A DNA stretch of 64,000 nt from Cellulosilyticum sp. I15G10I2 (GTDB taxonomy: Bacteria > Bacillota > Clostridia > Lachnospirales > Cellulosilyticaceae), in the NCBI RefSeq assembly GCF_900095725.1, contig NZ_FMMP01000006.1:62001-126000 (forward strand), written 5' to 3'. The notes beneath the pieces were generated by a model that worked only from the letters and a program-made list of their open reading frames with translations, made no database searches and was not told the origin of the DNA. Position numbers and translations under genes: made by a program. Shown here piece by piece: positions 52,422 to 62,799 of this stretch; position 1 is the stretch's first letter, and each line of letters opens with the position of its first letter.

Positions 52422-55121
52422 ATGAAAAAAATTAAGTTAAAAAGTTTAGTATTATGTTTTTTATTGATAGTATTACTAAAACCTCAGTCAGGCAGAGTTA
52501 TCTATGGTAAGACCATATACTACAAGGAACTTTTGGCTGCTAAGGAAACATTTGGTTTGAAAAAGCAGTGGGAAATTTATTATATGGATCCGTCGCTAAG
52601 TGATAGAAAAGTAAATCCTAAAAAGGTAGGGTACAGACCAAAAGATAATATGTCATTCGATTATGTACTTTATGGTTTAGATGTGGCGGGGGTTGTGAGT
52701 GTATTGATGCTGGCTTGTTATTATCTGGGGATATATTTTACACGGTTAAAAGAGAAGCACTTTTTGATCAGCAGTTTTTTGTTAGGAAGCATAGGACTTA
52801 ATATATTATTTAGTGGAGAAAAGATCATCTTCAAAATATATACACATCTATCTCCTATACTGGCTTATAAAATTCAAGGGGTGCTAAGTGTGATAAATGG
52901 ACTGTTACTTATATTATTTATAAAAGTTCAGAAAAGTCCAGTACTTGCACTTAAAATATACCGGTATATAATTATATCTCTTATTATGGGATGCTTAATT
53001 ATATTTATTATCCCATATCAACATTATACTGCCTATTTAATCGGTTTATTAGGTTATACTCTCATTTTAATTTTTTACATCTTAATTCGGCTTATTTTTA
53101 CAAATTTTAATAGCAATAGTGCAAAATTAATTCAATGGAAAAAAACTATATTAATTATAGTCGTAGCATCTTACTTGATAGTATTGATGGGAAAGATAGG
53201 CTATCTGTTATGTAGAATAAAGATGGACTACTTTGTATTAATAGCTACCAGCTTATATGTTTTAAGTATTGCTGTACTTGAGGAACGGCGATTACATCAG
53301 GTTTATAGTGATATGAAAAAAATATCTTCTCATTTAATCAAGGTTGATCGTTTAAGAGATGAATTTTTGGTGAAGACCTCTCATGAATTAAGATCACCTT
53401 TAAAAGGAATTAATTCGATTGTATATTTTATTTTAGAAAAGCAGAATAATCTTACATTAACACAAAAAGAACATTTGCAATTAGTGCGAACTATTGCAGA
53501 ACGACTTCACTATTTAGTAACTGACATTCAGGATTTAACACATTTAAAAAATGGCAAACTTCAAGTAAACATAACCTCTGTAGATATTAAATCCAATATA
53601 GAATTAATTAGAATGGTTTATGAGTTTGAGATTCAAAAAAAGGGCATAAAGTTTCATGTAGATTTAAAACCTTACTGGGTTTATGGAGATGAAAATAGAA
53701 TAAGACAAGTTTTATATAATCTAATTGAAAATGCACTAAATCATACTTATCAGGGTATCATTCAAATAAGTGGATTCAGGCACGAAGAGTATATAACTAT
53801 TCATGTTGAAGATACTGGTATTGGTATGTCACTGGAGACTAAAAACATGGTTCAAAAAATGCTTCAAAATATGGAGTATGACTCTCAAGAAGCAGAATAC
53901 ATACAAGGATTAGGACTAAAAATAAGTGCGAATTTACTTAAAGTAATGAAAGGAAAACTAGAACTGAAATATTCTGAGAAAGATAAAGGAACTAAATTTT
54001 CATTTACATTACCTTATGCCGGTTCTGGCATGCAGGAAGAGTACTCAGTAAAGAAGGACGTAAACGTGGAAGATGAAGTAAAAAACACTAACTCAGAGTT
54101 TGATATAACGGAATTAAAGACTAAGGCAAGTATTATTATCATGGTAGAAAATAATCATAATAGGTATATTTTAGAAAATGCACTCTATGCTCAAGGCTAC
54201 CGTATATTACAGGCTTATATAGAAAGCGATGTTACGCGATTAATTGAATCTCCTGGAAAAACAGATATGATTATCTTAGACATTATGCCTCCTACAGCTA
54301 ATGGTCTTCAAATATGCAAAAAGATTCGGGAAAGCTATAGTTCAGTTGAATTACCTATTTTAATGACTATCCCAGAGTCTTCATCTCGTATGGTTAATCT
54401 TATTTTTGAAGCTGGAGCTAATGATTTTGTTAGAAAGCCATATGAAATAGATGTGGTGATCACAAGAGTTAAAAATCTTATTTCTATCAAACATGCTTTT
54501 CAAGAAGCTGTACGTAATGAACTAGCCTTTTTACAAGCCCAAATCAAACCCCATTTCTTATATAACGCTATGAGTACTATTGTTTCATTATGCTACAGTG
54601 ATAGTATTAAGGCCGCAAATCTCTTATTAGATTTAAGTAAGTATCTAAGACTAAGCTTTGATATAGATTGGTCAGATATGTTTATTCCACTTTGCAGAGA
54701 ACTAGAGCTGATTGATGCCTATATCAGAGTTGAAAAAGCACGGTTTGGAAGTCGTATTTATTTTCACTATGAGGGGGAAGATGCGTTGAAAATGTATAAA
54801 ATTCCAGCCCTCATGATTCAGCCGCTCGTTGAAAATGCTATTAGACATGGCATATGCAAAAAAGAAGAAGGAGGAAAAGTTATATTGACGATAAAGAAAT
54901 CTTTACAGTATATGTATATAAAAGTTGAGGATGATGGCGTTGGCATTTCTAAGGAAAAATTGGAACAGATTTCTAATAATGAACTTATCAATCAGGGTAT
55001 TGGGCTTTTAAATATCAGAAAACGACTAGCTCTTTATAAAAATGCACAGATGGAGTTTAGCAGTAAAGAAAATGTAGGAACAACCGTATTCATTCGATTG
55101 CCTCTTAATCCAGGGGAGTAG
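52422..55121 (+). CDS. Double-kinase hybrid sensor with receiver
   Basis: 899 residues from ATG 52422, which opens a signal-like helix (SLVLCFLLIVLL). Then about seven more membrane helices (80-300). HisKA follows with SHELRSPL near 325, HATPase (NLIENALNHT, EDTGIGM, GLGLKI, 420-530), a receiver (565-680) with the acceptor Asp in MIILDIMPP, and a second, LytS-type kinase (IKPHFLYNAMSTI near 705; LVENAIRHGI; EDDGVGIS). Two kinases of different families in one chain with one receiver between them. It is followed by the SARP regulator after 21 bases. Confidence 0.9.
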   Translation: MKKIKLKSLVLCFLLIVLLKPQSGRVIYGKTIYYKELLAAKETFGLKKQWEIYYMDPSLSDRKVNPKKVGYRPKDNMSFDYVLYGLDVAGVVSVLMLACYYLGIYFTRLKEKHFLISSFLLGSIGLNILFSGEKIIFKIYTHLSPILAYKIQGVLSVINGLLLILFIKVQKSPVLALKIYRYIIISLIMGCLIIFIIPYQHYTAYLIGLLGYTLILIFYILIRLIFTNFNSNSAKLIQWKKTILIIVVASYLIVLMGKIGYLLCRIKMDYFVLIATSLYVLSIAVLEERRLHQVYSDMKKISSHLIKVDRLRDEFLVKTSHELRSPLKGINSIVYFILEKQNNLTLTQKEHLQLVRTIAERLHYLVTDIQDLTHLKNGKLQVNITSVDIKSNIELIRMVYEFEIQKKGIKFHVDLKPYWVYGDENRIRQVLYNLIENALNHTYQGIIQISGFRHEEYITIHVEDTGIGMSLETKNMVQKMLQNMEYDSQEAEYIQGLGLKISANLLKVMKGKLELKYSEKDKGTKFSFTLPYAGSGMQEEYSVKKDVNVEDEVKNTNSEFDITELKTKASIIIMVENNHNRYILENALYAQGYRILQAYIESDVTRLIESPGKTDMIILDIMPPTANGLQICKKIRESYSSVELPILMTIPESSSRMVNLIFEAGANDFVRKPYEIDVVITRVKNLISIKHAFQEAVRNELAFLQAQIKPHFLYNAMSTIVSLCYSDSIKAANLLLDLSKYLRLSFDIDWSDMFIPLCRELELIDAYIRVEKARFGSRIYFHYEGEDALKMYKIPALMIQPLVENAIRHGICKKEEGGKVILTIKKSLQYMYIKVEDDGVGISKEKLEQISNNELINQGIGLLNIRKRLALYKNAQMEFSSKENVGTTVFIRLPLNPGE

Positions 55122-55142
55122 ACGGGAGGGAGTTGAAACCAA

Positions 55143-56267
55143 GTGTTAAAAGTGATGATTATTGATGATGAGCCTGCAAATTTAAATTATTTAAAGTTAT
55201 TGATTATGAAAAATGCTGAACTAAACTGTATCGGAGCTTTTACGAAGCCTCAGGAAGCCTTAGAAAGTATAAAGCATCTTAATCCAGATGCTGTCTTTTT
55301 AGATATCGAGATGCCTATTCTTTTAGGAACTGATTTAGCTCAGAAAATTAAAGCCTATAACCCTAATATCCAGATTGTTTTTATTACAGCTTTTTCACAA
55401 TATGCTGTTGAGGCATTTAAAGTACATGCAATTCATTACTTGCTTAAGCCTATTTCCATGGAGGAGTTGGATGAAGTTGTTTTTAGACTATTAGAAAAAA
55501 AACAAGTTCATAATAGGAAACACTTTCAATGGGAAATTATGATTATGGGAACGTTCAAAGTTTATAATCATAAAACAAAAACAAGTATATGCTGGCCTAC
55601 TAAAAAATCTGAGGAACTATTTGCTTATTTTGTATATCAAAGAAATCAAGCTGTTGAAAAATCAAAACTTTGGGATTTGCTTTGGCCTGAATTAGACGAA
55701 AAAAAGGCACAGCATAATTTACATAATACAATCTATCGTATTAAAGAAATATTTAAACGCGAAGGATTTGAACCTCATATTCAGTATAAAAATAATTCGT
55801 ATCAATTTTCTATAAATGACTTTAAATGTGATGCTTACGAATTTGAAGACTTTATAAATAGAAAACTGATTATGAGAGATGAGAATCTTTTAGAATTTAA
55901 CAAAGCCTTTGAACTGTATAAAGGAATATTGTTTGATAGCAGAGATTATCAGTGGGCTTATGGCTGGCAGTTATCATTATGGAATGAGTATCGGTCGCTA
56001 GGGCTAAGTTTAGCTATGGGTTATTTAGAAAGAGGGTACTATGAGGCAGCAGAAGCAAAAATCCTTCGTCTTTTATCTCTACAGCCATGGGATGAAGATG
56101 CCTATGATCTACTTATAAGTGTTTATTTTAGGGCAGGTGAACGTATTAAACTCATAAATACTTATAAAAATCTTGTTGAAGTATTAAAAGAAGAATTAAA
56201 TCTAGAGCCAAGGCCATCTACTAAACATTTATTTGAGGGATTTATAAAACAACTTAGTAGTATTTAA
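55143..56267 (+). CDS. Response regulator with SARP/BTAD domain
   Basis: 374 residues. Receiver 1-120 with the phosphoacceptor in DAVFLDIEMP (about residue 54) and KPIS at the end. A winged-helix DNA-binding domain of the OmpR/SARP type (KSKLWDLLWPELDEKKAQHN, NTIYRIKEIFKREG) covers 130-215, then a bacterial transcriptional activation domain with TPR-like helices (KAFELYKGILF, AAEAKILRLLSLQPWDEDAY) to the end. GTG start. Probable partner of the double kinase. Targets unknown. Confidence 0.9.
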   Translation: MLKVMIIDDEPANLNYLKLLIMKNAELNCIGAFTKPQEALESIKHLNPDAVFLDIEMPILLGTDLAQKIKAYNPNIQIVFITAFSQYAVEAFKVHAIHYLLKPISMEELDEVVFRLLEKKQVHNRKHFQWEIMIMGTFKVYNHKTKTSICWPTKKSEELFAYFVYQRNQAVEKSKLWDLLWPELDEKKAQHNLHNTIYRIKEIFKREGFEPHIQYKNNSYQFSINDFKCDAYEFEDFINRKLIMRDENLLEFNKAFELYKGILFDSRDYQWAYGWQLSLWNEYRSLGLSLAMGYLERGYYEAAEAKILRLLSLQPWDEDAYDLLISVYFRAGERIKLINTYKNLVEVLKEELNLEPRPSTKHLFEGFIKQLSSI

Positions 56268-56287
56268 GATTTAAAGAGGTGAGTGGA

Positions 56288-58096
56288 ATGAAAAAAATAA
56301 TTAACAAAATCTGGAATTTATTTAAGTCGTTACGGATAACACTTATTTTGCCTGTAGTTTTACAGTTGATCGTCGTACTTGTGTTAATTGGCTTTTTACA
56401 AATAGCAGGAGCCAATAAAGCAACCTCTAAAATTTTACTTCAATTACAGCAACAAGTTACAACAATGATTCATGACACCTTATATTATCGTTTGTCAGAA
56501 GCACATCAACTCAATCAAATTCATGCGCATTCATGGTATACAGATGTATTAAATAAGGCAGATATAGAAAGCGATCAGAAGTACTTTGTAAACCATTTAA
56601 AAGCTTTTCCACATGCAGCGATGACATTTATTGGTTTTTCAGATGGTTCGTTTTATGGCGCTAGAAGGCTAGAAAACGATAAATATCAAATTGTTAGAAA
56701 CAATGAAGAAACAAAAGGAGCTTCCTGGTACTACAATATTACAGAAACAGCAGAGCCTTTAGATATAGATCAAAAATTTCCCGATTTTGATCCTCGTAAG
56801 AGACCATGGTATATTAAGGCACATGAAGCGGGACAACCTGTTTTTAGTAAGATTTATAGCCACTTTATTTTTCAAGAACCAACTATTACAGCAAGCTATC
56901 CCATTTATCATCAAGATCAGCTAGTAGGTGTTTTTGGTGTAGACTATTTGTTATCATGGTTAAATGATACACTTAGATCACTTCCTATAGGAAAGTCAGG
57001 ACAGGTTTTTATTACTGATGAAGAGGGTTACCTCATTGCTTCTTCTACAGAGGAAAAAACAAAAAAATCAGTTGGTCAAAAATTTGAATTAGTAAAAGCT
57101 ATAGAGAGCGATAATGCATTAACTTCTTTTGCTATAGAACAAGTTATACACCAGGGAAATCACCAATTATCAAAAATTAAATTTAATAATGAGAGTTATT
57201 TTATAAATGTGTATTCTTTTGATAAATTCAATTTAAATTGGCAAGTCTATATTTTGTTATCTGCTAAAGATTATATGTCAGAGATGAATGATGCTTTAAG
57301 AAGATCCATCTTACTTGCAGGTACTTCTTCTATAATACTATGGGTATTGGCTATGAAAATTGCTAGATGGATTATTAAACCTATTATTAGACTTAATCAT
57401 GCTGCAAAAAATATTGTAAGAGGAAAATTAATTATATTAGAGGAGGAAGACCGTCAAGATGAATTGGGAGAATTAACGCATTCATTTAATGAAATGACAC
57501 AGCAACTAACCCAAATGGTTATACATCTTGAAGATCAAGTGCAAGAAAGAACAAAAGAACTGGAAGAAGAAAAAAATGATTTATATCAAATAGCTTTTTT
57601 TGATAGAGTAACAGGCATGGCTAATCGTAAGTATTTTGACAATGCTTTTCAAATCGCTTGGAAAAGTGCTGTTATAAAACAATTACCGATAGCTCTTATT
57701 ATAATTGATGTAGATTTTTTTAAAAAATATAATGATACATACGGTCATCAGGTGGGGGAAGATTGTTTAGAAGCAATAGGAATGCTTTTAAAACGTCTTA
57801 CTAATAAAGAAGATAGTCTGGCTGCTAGTATTGGCGGAGGAGAATTTAGAGTTATTTTAGAAAGACCACTGATTAAAGAAATTGATGTACTTGCTGAAAA
57901 TATACTTAGGAGTATAGAGGATATGAATAGAGTTCACAGTACATCACCTTATGGAAGAGTTACTGTGAGTATAGGAACAGCAGTAATCATTCCACAGTCC
58001 GAAGAAAAATCTGAAGATTTTATTTTGCTAGCAGATCAAGCACTTTATATAGCCAAAAACAAAGGGAGAAACAGAATGGAAAGAATTATTATATAA
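56288..58096 (+). CDS. Cache-HAMP-GGDEF protein with degenerate motif
   Basis: 602 residues from ATG 56288 (AAAGAGGTGAG upstream; GTG 56279 is also in frame). Membrane helix 15-38, extracellular double Cache (40-340, DPRKRPWYIKAHEAGQ, PTITASYPIY), second helix, HAMP, coiled coil, then GGDEF domain (440-600). The first metal Asp is kept (IIDVDFFKKYNDTYGHQVGE), but the signature reads GGGEF, so the third residue, normally Asp or Glu, is Gly. Diguanylate cyclase activity is doubtful; it may be a c-di-GMP or GTP sensor. Confidence 0.88.
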   Translation: MKKIINKIWNLFKSLRITLILPVVLQLIVVLVLIGFLQIAGANKATSKILLQLQQQVTTMIHDTLYYRLSEAHQLNQIHAHSWYTDVLNKADIESDQKYFVNHLKAFPHAAMTFIGFSDGSFYGARRLENDKYQIVRNNEETKGASWYYNITETAEPLDIDQKFPDFDPRKRPWYIKAHEAGQPVFSKIYSHFIFQEPTITASYPIYHQDQLVGVFGVDYLLSWLNDTLRSLPIGKSGQVFITDEEGYLIASSTEEKTKKSVGQKFELVKAIESDNALTSFAIEQVIHQGNHQLSKIKFNNESYFINVYSFDKFNLNWQVYILLSAKDYMSEMNDALRRSILLAGTSSIILWVLAMKIARWIIKPIIRLNHAAKNIVRGKLIILEEEDRQDELGELTHSFNEMTQQLTQMVIHLEDQVQERTKELEEEKNDLYQIAFFDRVTGMANRKYFDNAFQIAWKSAVIKQLPIALIIIDVDFFKKYNDTYGHQVGEDCLEAIGMLLKRLTNKEDSLAASIGGGEFRVILERPLIKEIDVLAENILRSIEDMNRVHSTSPYGRVTVSIGTAVIIPQSEEKSEDFILLADQALYIAKNKGRNRMERIII

Positions 58097-58430
58097 GAGA
58101 CAAACCATTTCTTATCCTCAAAAAAGGGGAGGCCTAGGTGAATTTATGGACAGTTGGTGTATAAATTAACTAAGATTAAAACCTAGATATTTGGGTACAC
58201 TATGAAAATAGAGGAAGTACATTATAATTAGAAAAATGGGTCATATTAATTGAAATTTCGTAATATTTTAATTAATATAACTATTAAAATTTATTCGATT
58301 AAGTTTGATAAATTTTAATGGGTATAACCAGCATAATTAAGGCAGGGAGGTATGCATGGGGTAATAGGTCTGTGGTTAGTAAGGTAAATATAGAGAATGT
58401 ATTTAAGAGAGTAGGAAGGGGTTAAAGAAG
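58097..58430. other. Gene-free stretch before the nucleotidyltransferase
   Basis: No ribosome binding site with a usable frame is seen; GGGAGG at 58346-58351 leads only to ATG GGG TAA. A few AT-rich tracts may hold promoters. No riboswitch is recognised. Confidence 0.5.
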
Positions 58431-59204
58431 ATGAGAGATGAGATGTATAATAAAATTCAAAAAACACTTCAACAAATAGAAGAGCAAAGAGACATTACAA
58501 TACTTTATGCAGCAGAATCTGGAACTAGAGGCTGGGGATTTCCTTCGAAAGATTCTGATTACCACTGTAGGTTTATTTATATACATCCTCAAGAATTTTA
58601 TTTAGCAGTTAATGAGGAAAAAGATTATATAGAACTTTCAGTAGATTCTATTTATGATATACAAGGATGGGATTTGAAAAAGGTGCTTAAGTCCATTCAA
58701 AAATCTGATCCAACGGTATCAGAATGGCTTCAGTCACCAGTAATATATATGGAAAAAGAAGGATTTAGAGAAACGCTTTTGAATCTTAATGCAAAGTATT
58801 TTGATGAAAAACCAGCACTTAATCATTATAGAAGTATAGCAGCTACTAAGTTAGAAGATATTAAAAACCATAAAGAGCAACGATTAAAAAGATATTTTTA
58901 TGTTCTAAGATCACTTTTGGCAACGGATTATATTATGGCAAACCACAGCATGCCTCCAATGACATTCCAAGCTTTATATGAATGTGCAGCTATACATCAA
59001 GATTTATGTGATGAAATTGAAAAACTTATAGAAACCAAAGCAGGTAATAATGATTGGCTTAAGATTCCGACACATGATGCATTAATAAAATGCTTTGAAG
59101 GTTTATTAAAGAAATGTGATAATTATTTGCAAAAAGCTGATAAATCACAAAGACAAGATGATAAAGCACTTAATCAATTTTTTAGAGATTGGATAGGCAA
59201 TTAG
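58431..59204 (+). CDS. YcgL-type (COG3541) nucleotidyltransferase
   Basis: 257 residues. The N-terminus has the nucleotidyltransferase core: LYAAESGTRGWGFPSKDSDY with the G-S...D pair, then CRFIYIHPQEFYL and the third acidic strand LSVDSIYDIQGWDLKK. Helical C-terminus. This group is widespread with no proven role; RNA or tRNA repair has been suggested for some relatives. Complete, single gene, closed by a perfect terminator. Confidence 0.82.
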   Translation: MRDEMYNKIQKTLQQIEEQRDITILYAAESGTRGWGFPSKDSDYHCRFIYIHPQEFYLAVNEEKDYIELSVDSIYDIQGWDLKKVLKSIQKSDPTVSEWLQSPVIYMEKEGFRETLLNLNAKYFDEKPALNHYRSIAATKLEDIKNHKEQRLKRYFYVLRSLLATDYIMANHSMPPMTFQALYECAAIHQDLCDEIEKLIETKAGNNDWLKIPTHDALIKCFEGLLKKCDNYLQKADKSQRQDDKALNQFFRDWIGN

Positions 59205-59205
59205 T

Positions 59206-59237
59206 AAAAGAGAGATCGCATAGGCGATCTCTCTTTT
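59206..59237. terminator. Bidirectional terminator before prfC
   Basis: Perfect AAAAGAGAGATCGC/GCGATCTCTCTTTT stem with a four-base loop between convergent genes. Confidence 0.93.
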
Positions 59238-59267
59238 GAGATTATGAAATAAAAATGAGTTAAAGTC

Positions 59268-60872
59268 CTAGTGTTTTAAGTATGTTTCTCTCAAGGTTGC
59301 TTTAGGGTTACGTTCTGAGATTTGCTTAATAGCCCATTCATATTGGCAAAGCAAAACAGGATCATCATCTTCTGTTTGAGCCAGCATAGAGTCCATTGTA
59401 AGAAAGAAGGTAGAAGGGTCAAAATTTTCCATTTCAATCCATCTGATAAAGCGGTATGGCAGCATTTGTTTTTTAATTTCAACACCGTACTCATTATTAA
59501 GCCGATATTCAAGTACTTCAAACTGCAGTACCCCTACTGCACCTACAATAAGTTCTTCAGTTCCGGTAAAATGACGCTTATAAACTTGTATAGAACCTTC
59601 TTCTGCAAGTTGGGTAATACCTTTTAAGAACTGCTTACGTTTAAGTGCACTTATAGTAGAAATCTTCATAAAGTGTTCAGGGGCAAACTGTGGAATGCCA
59701 GCATATCTAAGATTTATGTCGCTGCTACATAAAGAATCACCAATATTAAAAATACCTGGGTCATGAATACCAATAATATCACCTGGGTATGCAGTTTCTA
59801 CTGTAGCTCGGTCTTGGGCTAAGAATTGCTGAGGTTGTGCAAGTTTTACTTTTTTACCCTTTTGAACGTGATTAACCATCATGCCCTTTTCAAATTTACC
59901 AGAACAGATTCTAAGAAAAGCAATACGATCACGGTGAGCTGGATTCATATTAGCTTGAATTTTAAAGATAAAACCAGAAAAATAATCATCGAGGGGATCA
60001 ACGGGTCCTAAATTGCTTTCACGAGGTTGAGGAGGTCTGCTGATTTCTAAAAATGTTTCCAGGAAGGGCTCCACCCCGAAATTCGTCAGTGCACTTCCAA
60101 AAAATACAGGCGTAAGATTACCACTCAGAATTTGATCTAAATCATATTCGTCACCAGCTATATCAAGGAGTTCAATATCTTCAAGAAGCTTTTGATGAAG
60201 ATCATCTCCGAGCAGCGTCTTGAACTTTTCATCAGTAATGTCTCCTTTGATAGATTGAGCAATAGCCTGGCCATGTTTACCATCATTAAAAAGTTCTACT
60301 TGCTTTTTTTGACGATTGTAAACACCTTTAAAGTTTTTACCCATACCAATAGGCCAGTCCATGGCATAAGACCGAATGCCCAGAGCATTTTCAAGATCTT
60401 CCATAAGTTCAAAAGGGTCTTTGCCTTCGGCATCCATCTTATTAATAAAAGTAAAGATAGGAATACCACGCATTTTACAGACTTTAAATAATTTTTTTGT
60501 TTGTTCCTCAACACCTTTTGAAGAGTCGATTACCATGATGGCACTATCAGTTGCGACTAAAGTTCTATAAGTATCTTCACTAAAGTCTTGATGCCCAGGG
60601 GTATCTAATATATTAATACAAAACCCGTTATAGTCAAATTGGAGTACACTTGAAGTTACAGAGATACCCCTTTGTTTTTCTATTTCCATCCAGTCAGAGA
60701 CTGCATGTTTTTGAGATCTTCTTGATTTGACAGAACCTGCTGAGCGAATAGCACCTCCATATAAAAGAAACTTTTCAGTAAGAGTAGTCTTACCGGCATC
60801 GGGGTGTGAAATAAGAGCAAAGGTTCTTCTGCGTCGTATTTCATCGTTATAATTTTGATTTTCTATTGACAT
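59268..60872 (-). CDS. prfC: Peptide chain release factor 3
   Basis: 534-residue translational GTPase that recycles RF1 and RF2 after peptide release. G-motifs: SHPDAGKTTLTEK (G1), DTPGHQDFSEDTYR (G3), FINKMD (G4). Domains II and III follow. The protein is of standard length. Initiating ATG at 60872 with AAGGACGG-like site on the minus strand. Monocistronic. Confidence 0.96.
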   Translation of the reverse strand: MSIENQNYNDEIRRRRTFALISHPDAGKTTLTEKFLLYGGAIRSAGSVKSRRSQKHAVSDWMEIEKQRGISVTSSVLQFDYNGFCINILDTPGHQDFSEDTYRTLVATDSAIMVIDSSKGVEEQTKKLFKVCKMRGIPIFTFINKMDAEGKDPFELMEDLENALGIRSYAMDWPIGMGKNFKGVYNRQKKQVELFNDGKHGQAIAQSIKGDITDEKFKTLLGDDLHQKLLEDIELLDIAGDEYDLDQILSGNLTPVFFGSALTNFGVEPFLETFLEISRPPQPRESNLGPVDPLDDYFSGFIFKIQANMNPAHRDRIAFLRICSGKFEKGMMVNHVQKGKKVKLAQPQQFLAQDRATVETAYPGDIIGIHDPGIFNIGDSLCSSDINLRYAGIPQFAPEHFMKISTISALKRKQFLKGITQLAEEGSIQVYKRHFTGTEELIVGAVGVLQFEVLEYRLNNEYGVEIKKQMLPYRFIRWIEMENFDPSTFFLTMDSMLAQTEDDDPVLLCQYEWAIKQISERNPKATLRETYLKH

Positions 60873-61205
60873 CTTAACCGTCCTTATCTTTATTCATCAT
60901 GAGATGTATGATATAAAGTCTACAACTAATAAATGTTATGCTAATATCATTAAAATGTCAAGTCTAAAATACGAAGCTATCCATAAAAATATGTGAATAA
61001 CACTAAATGTTAAACTAGAAATAGATTCTCTAGTAGTAGAATAAAAAATATTTAAAACAATTCAAAACGCATAAAATATGTTATAATTTATTATTATATG
61101 TAAATTTGTATAAAAAATTGTGTACTGTGCTAATAAGTGAGTAAATATTAAGCTTAGAGAACAAAACATAAGAGTTGCTTTGAAAACTATAAAAAGGTGG
61201 ATGCT
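60873..61205. other. Divergent intergenic region, prfC and FapA-like gene
   Basis: AT-rich, holding promoters for both genes. A TATAAT lies at 61082-61087 toward the + strand gene but no clear -35 pairs with it. Nothing else is recognised. Confidence 0.45.
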
Positions 61206-62786
61206 ATGATACTTGTACAAAATGAATACTTTTCTATTATAGAAGAAAATCAGATATTATTCATACAAGTTGTAAGATCAGGATTCTCAATTCGAGACTT
61301 TCAAATTATTATGGAAAAATATCCTGCCATTGTTATAACAAAATTTTTAGTATTAAAACAGGCTTTAGAACATGTAGCTAATGAAAAAATAGAGTTTGGG
61401 AATCTTAAACCCCCAGTAGAACTATATATTTCACCAGATAATTTAGAAGCTAAAGTTAGTATTAACTTGGATAAAGAGACATATGCTGCTACAAAAGAAG
61501 CAATAAAAGAAGAAATATTAAAACAACTTAGAGAAAATAAAATTGTTCATGGCATTTTGTATGATGTAATCAATAAAGAACTAACTGCACAAAAGAATAT
61601 TATAGTAGCCAAAGGGACCCTTCCAGGAGAGGGAACGGATGCACGCATTATTTATTTAGAACTATCTGATATGAAACCTAATCTTCATGATGATGGCAGA
61701 ACAAACTATTATGATATGAATTTGGTTAGACATGTTCATAAAGGGGATTGGTTAGGTGAGAAGGTTTTTGCAAAACTTGGAGCAGATGGGATGAATATTA
61801 AAGGCGAAGTCCTCCCAGGAAAACCAGGGAAAGATAAAAATCTGCGCTTTGAGCAAAGTAGTGTAGAAACTATTGAGAAAGAAAACAAGACTGTACTTAT
61901 AGCTAAATTTGATGGGGCTTTACAAATAAAGGAAGGTAAAATAGGAGTTATTAATCATTTGATGATCAGTAAAAATGTTGGAACTGAAACGGGGAATATC
62001 GAGTTTGATGGCTATGTAACAATTGAAGGAACCGTTGAAGACGGCTTTTCTGTTACAGCCAAGCATGATATTTCTATACTTGGAAGTATAGGGGTTGGAG
62101 CAGCTGAGAAGATTTATTCTAAGCTTGGAAATGTTTATATAAAAGGAGGCGTCTCGGGAAAAGGGAAGTGTATTGTTGAAGCGGGTGGAAGTGTCTTTTT
62201 GAAATATGCTAATGCGTGTGCAATCAAAGCTCAGGATACGATTGATATTGGATATTATGCATTAGACAGTGATCTAAGTGCAGATAGTATTTTGGTACAA
62301 GCTAAAAATGGTCGAACAATAGGGGGGACTATTAGAGCTAAAAATAAGGTATCCTTGCGGATGGTAGGCAATATTTATGAAAAAGAAACTTATATTAATG
62401 TAGCGGGTTTTGATAGAAAAGCTATTAAAAAACAGTTGGATGAATTACTGCTTACTTATAAAGAATTAGTCATAAAAGCAGAACGCAATGAAAGAGAGTT
62501 AAAGGTATATGAAATGACACTTGTACAATTTGGAAGAACAAAAAGTGATGAAGACTATATGAGCTACCAGAAAATACATCAAGAATTAGTTGATGAAATA
62601 TATAAATTGGAAGAAGAAAGAAAAGCACTCTTAAAGATTTTATCATCTAAGGGAGAAGGCGAAGTGACTATATACGATAAGGCCTATCCAAGAACATTAC
62701 TGCAAATTAAAAATCTTCAAAAGCGGCTTACTCAAGTGACTACAGGTACATTTTATGCACAGGATAATAGATTAATGTTTGATTAA
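61206..62786 (+). CDS. FapA family (DUF342) protein
   Basis: 526 residues from ATG 61206, with AAAAAGGTGG close upstream (GTG at 61197 is in frame). DUF342/FapA proteins have a beta-helix core: here LGNVYIKGGVSGKGKCIVEA, YANACAIKAQDTIDIGYY and NGRTIGGTIRAKNKVSLRM, followed by a C-terminal coiled coil (about 410-500). They are linked to polar growth or flagellar and signalling functions in some bacteria. Followed after 13 bases by a GAF protein and probably in one operon. Confidence 0.87.
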   Translation: MILVQNEYFSIIEENQILFIQVVRSGFSIRDFQIIMEKYPAIVITKFLVLKQALEHVANEKIEFGNLKPPVELYISPDNLEAKVSINLDKETYAATKEAIKEEILKQLRENKIVHGILYDVINKELTAQKNIIVAKGTLPGEGTDARIIYLELSDMKPNLHDDGRTNYYDMNLVRHVHKGDWLGEKVFAKLGADGMNIKGEVLPGKPGKDKNLRFEQSSVETIEKENKTVLIAKFDGALQIKEGKIGVINHLMISKNVGTETGNIEFDGYVTIEGTVEDGFSVTAKHDISILGSIGVGAAEKIYSKLGNVYIKGGVSGKGKCIVEAGGSVFLKYANACAIKAQDTIDIGYYALDSDLSADSILVQAKNGRTIGGTIRAKNKVSLRMVGNIYEKETYINVAGFDRKAIKKQLDELLLTYKELVIKAERNERELKVYEMTLVQFGRTKSDEDYMSYQKIHQELVDEIYKLEEERKALLKILSSKGEGEVTIYDKAYPRTLLQIKNLQKRLTQVTTGTFYAQDNRLMFD

Positions 62787-62799
62787 AGGGGAGATTTGA

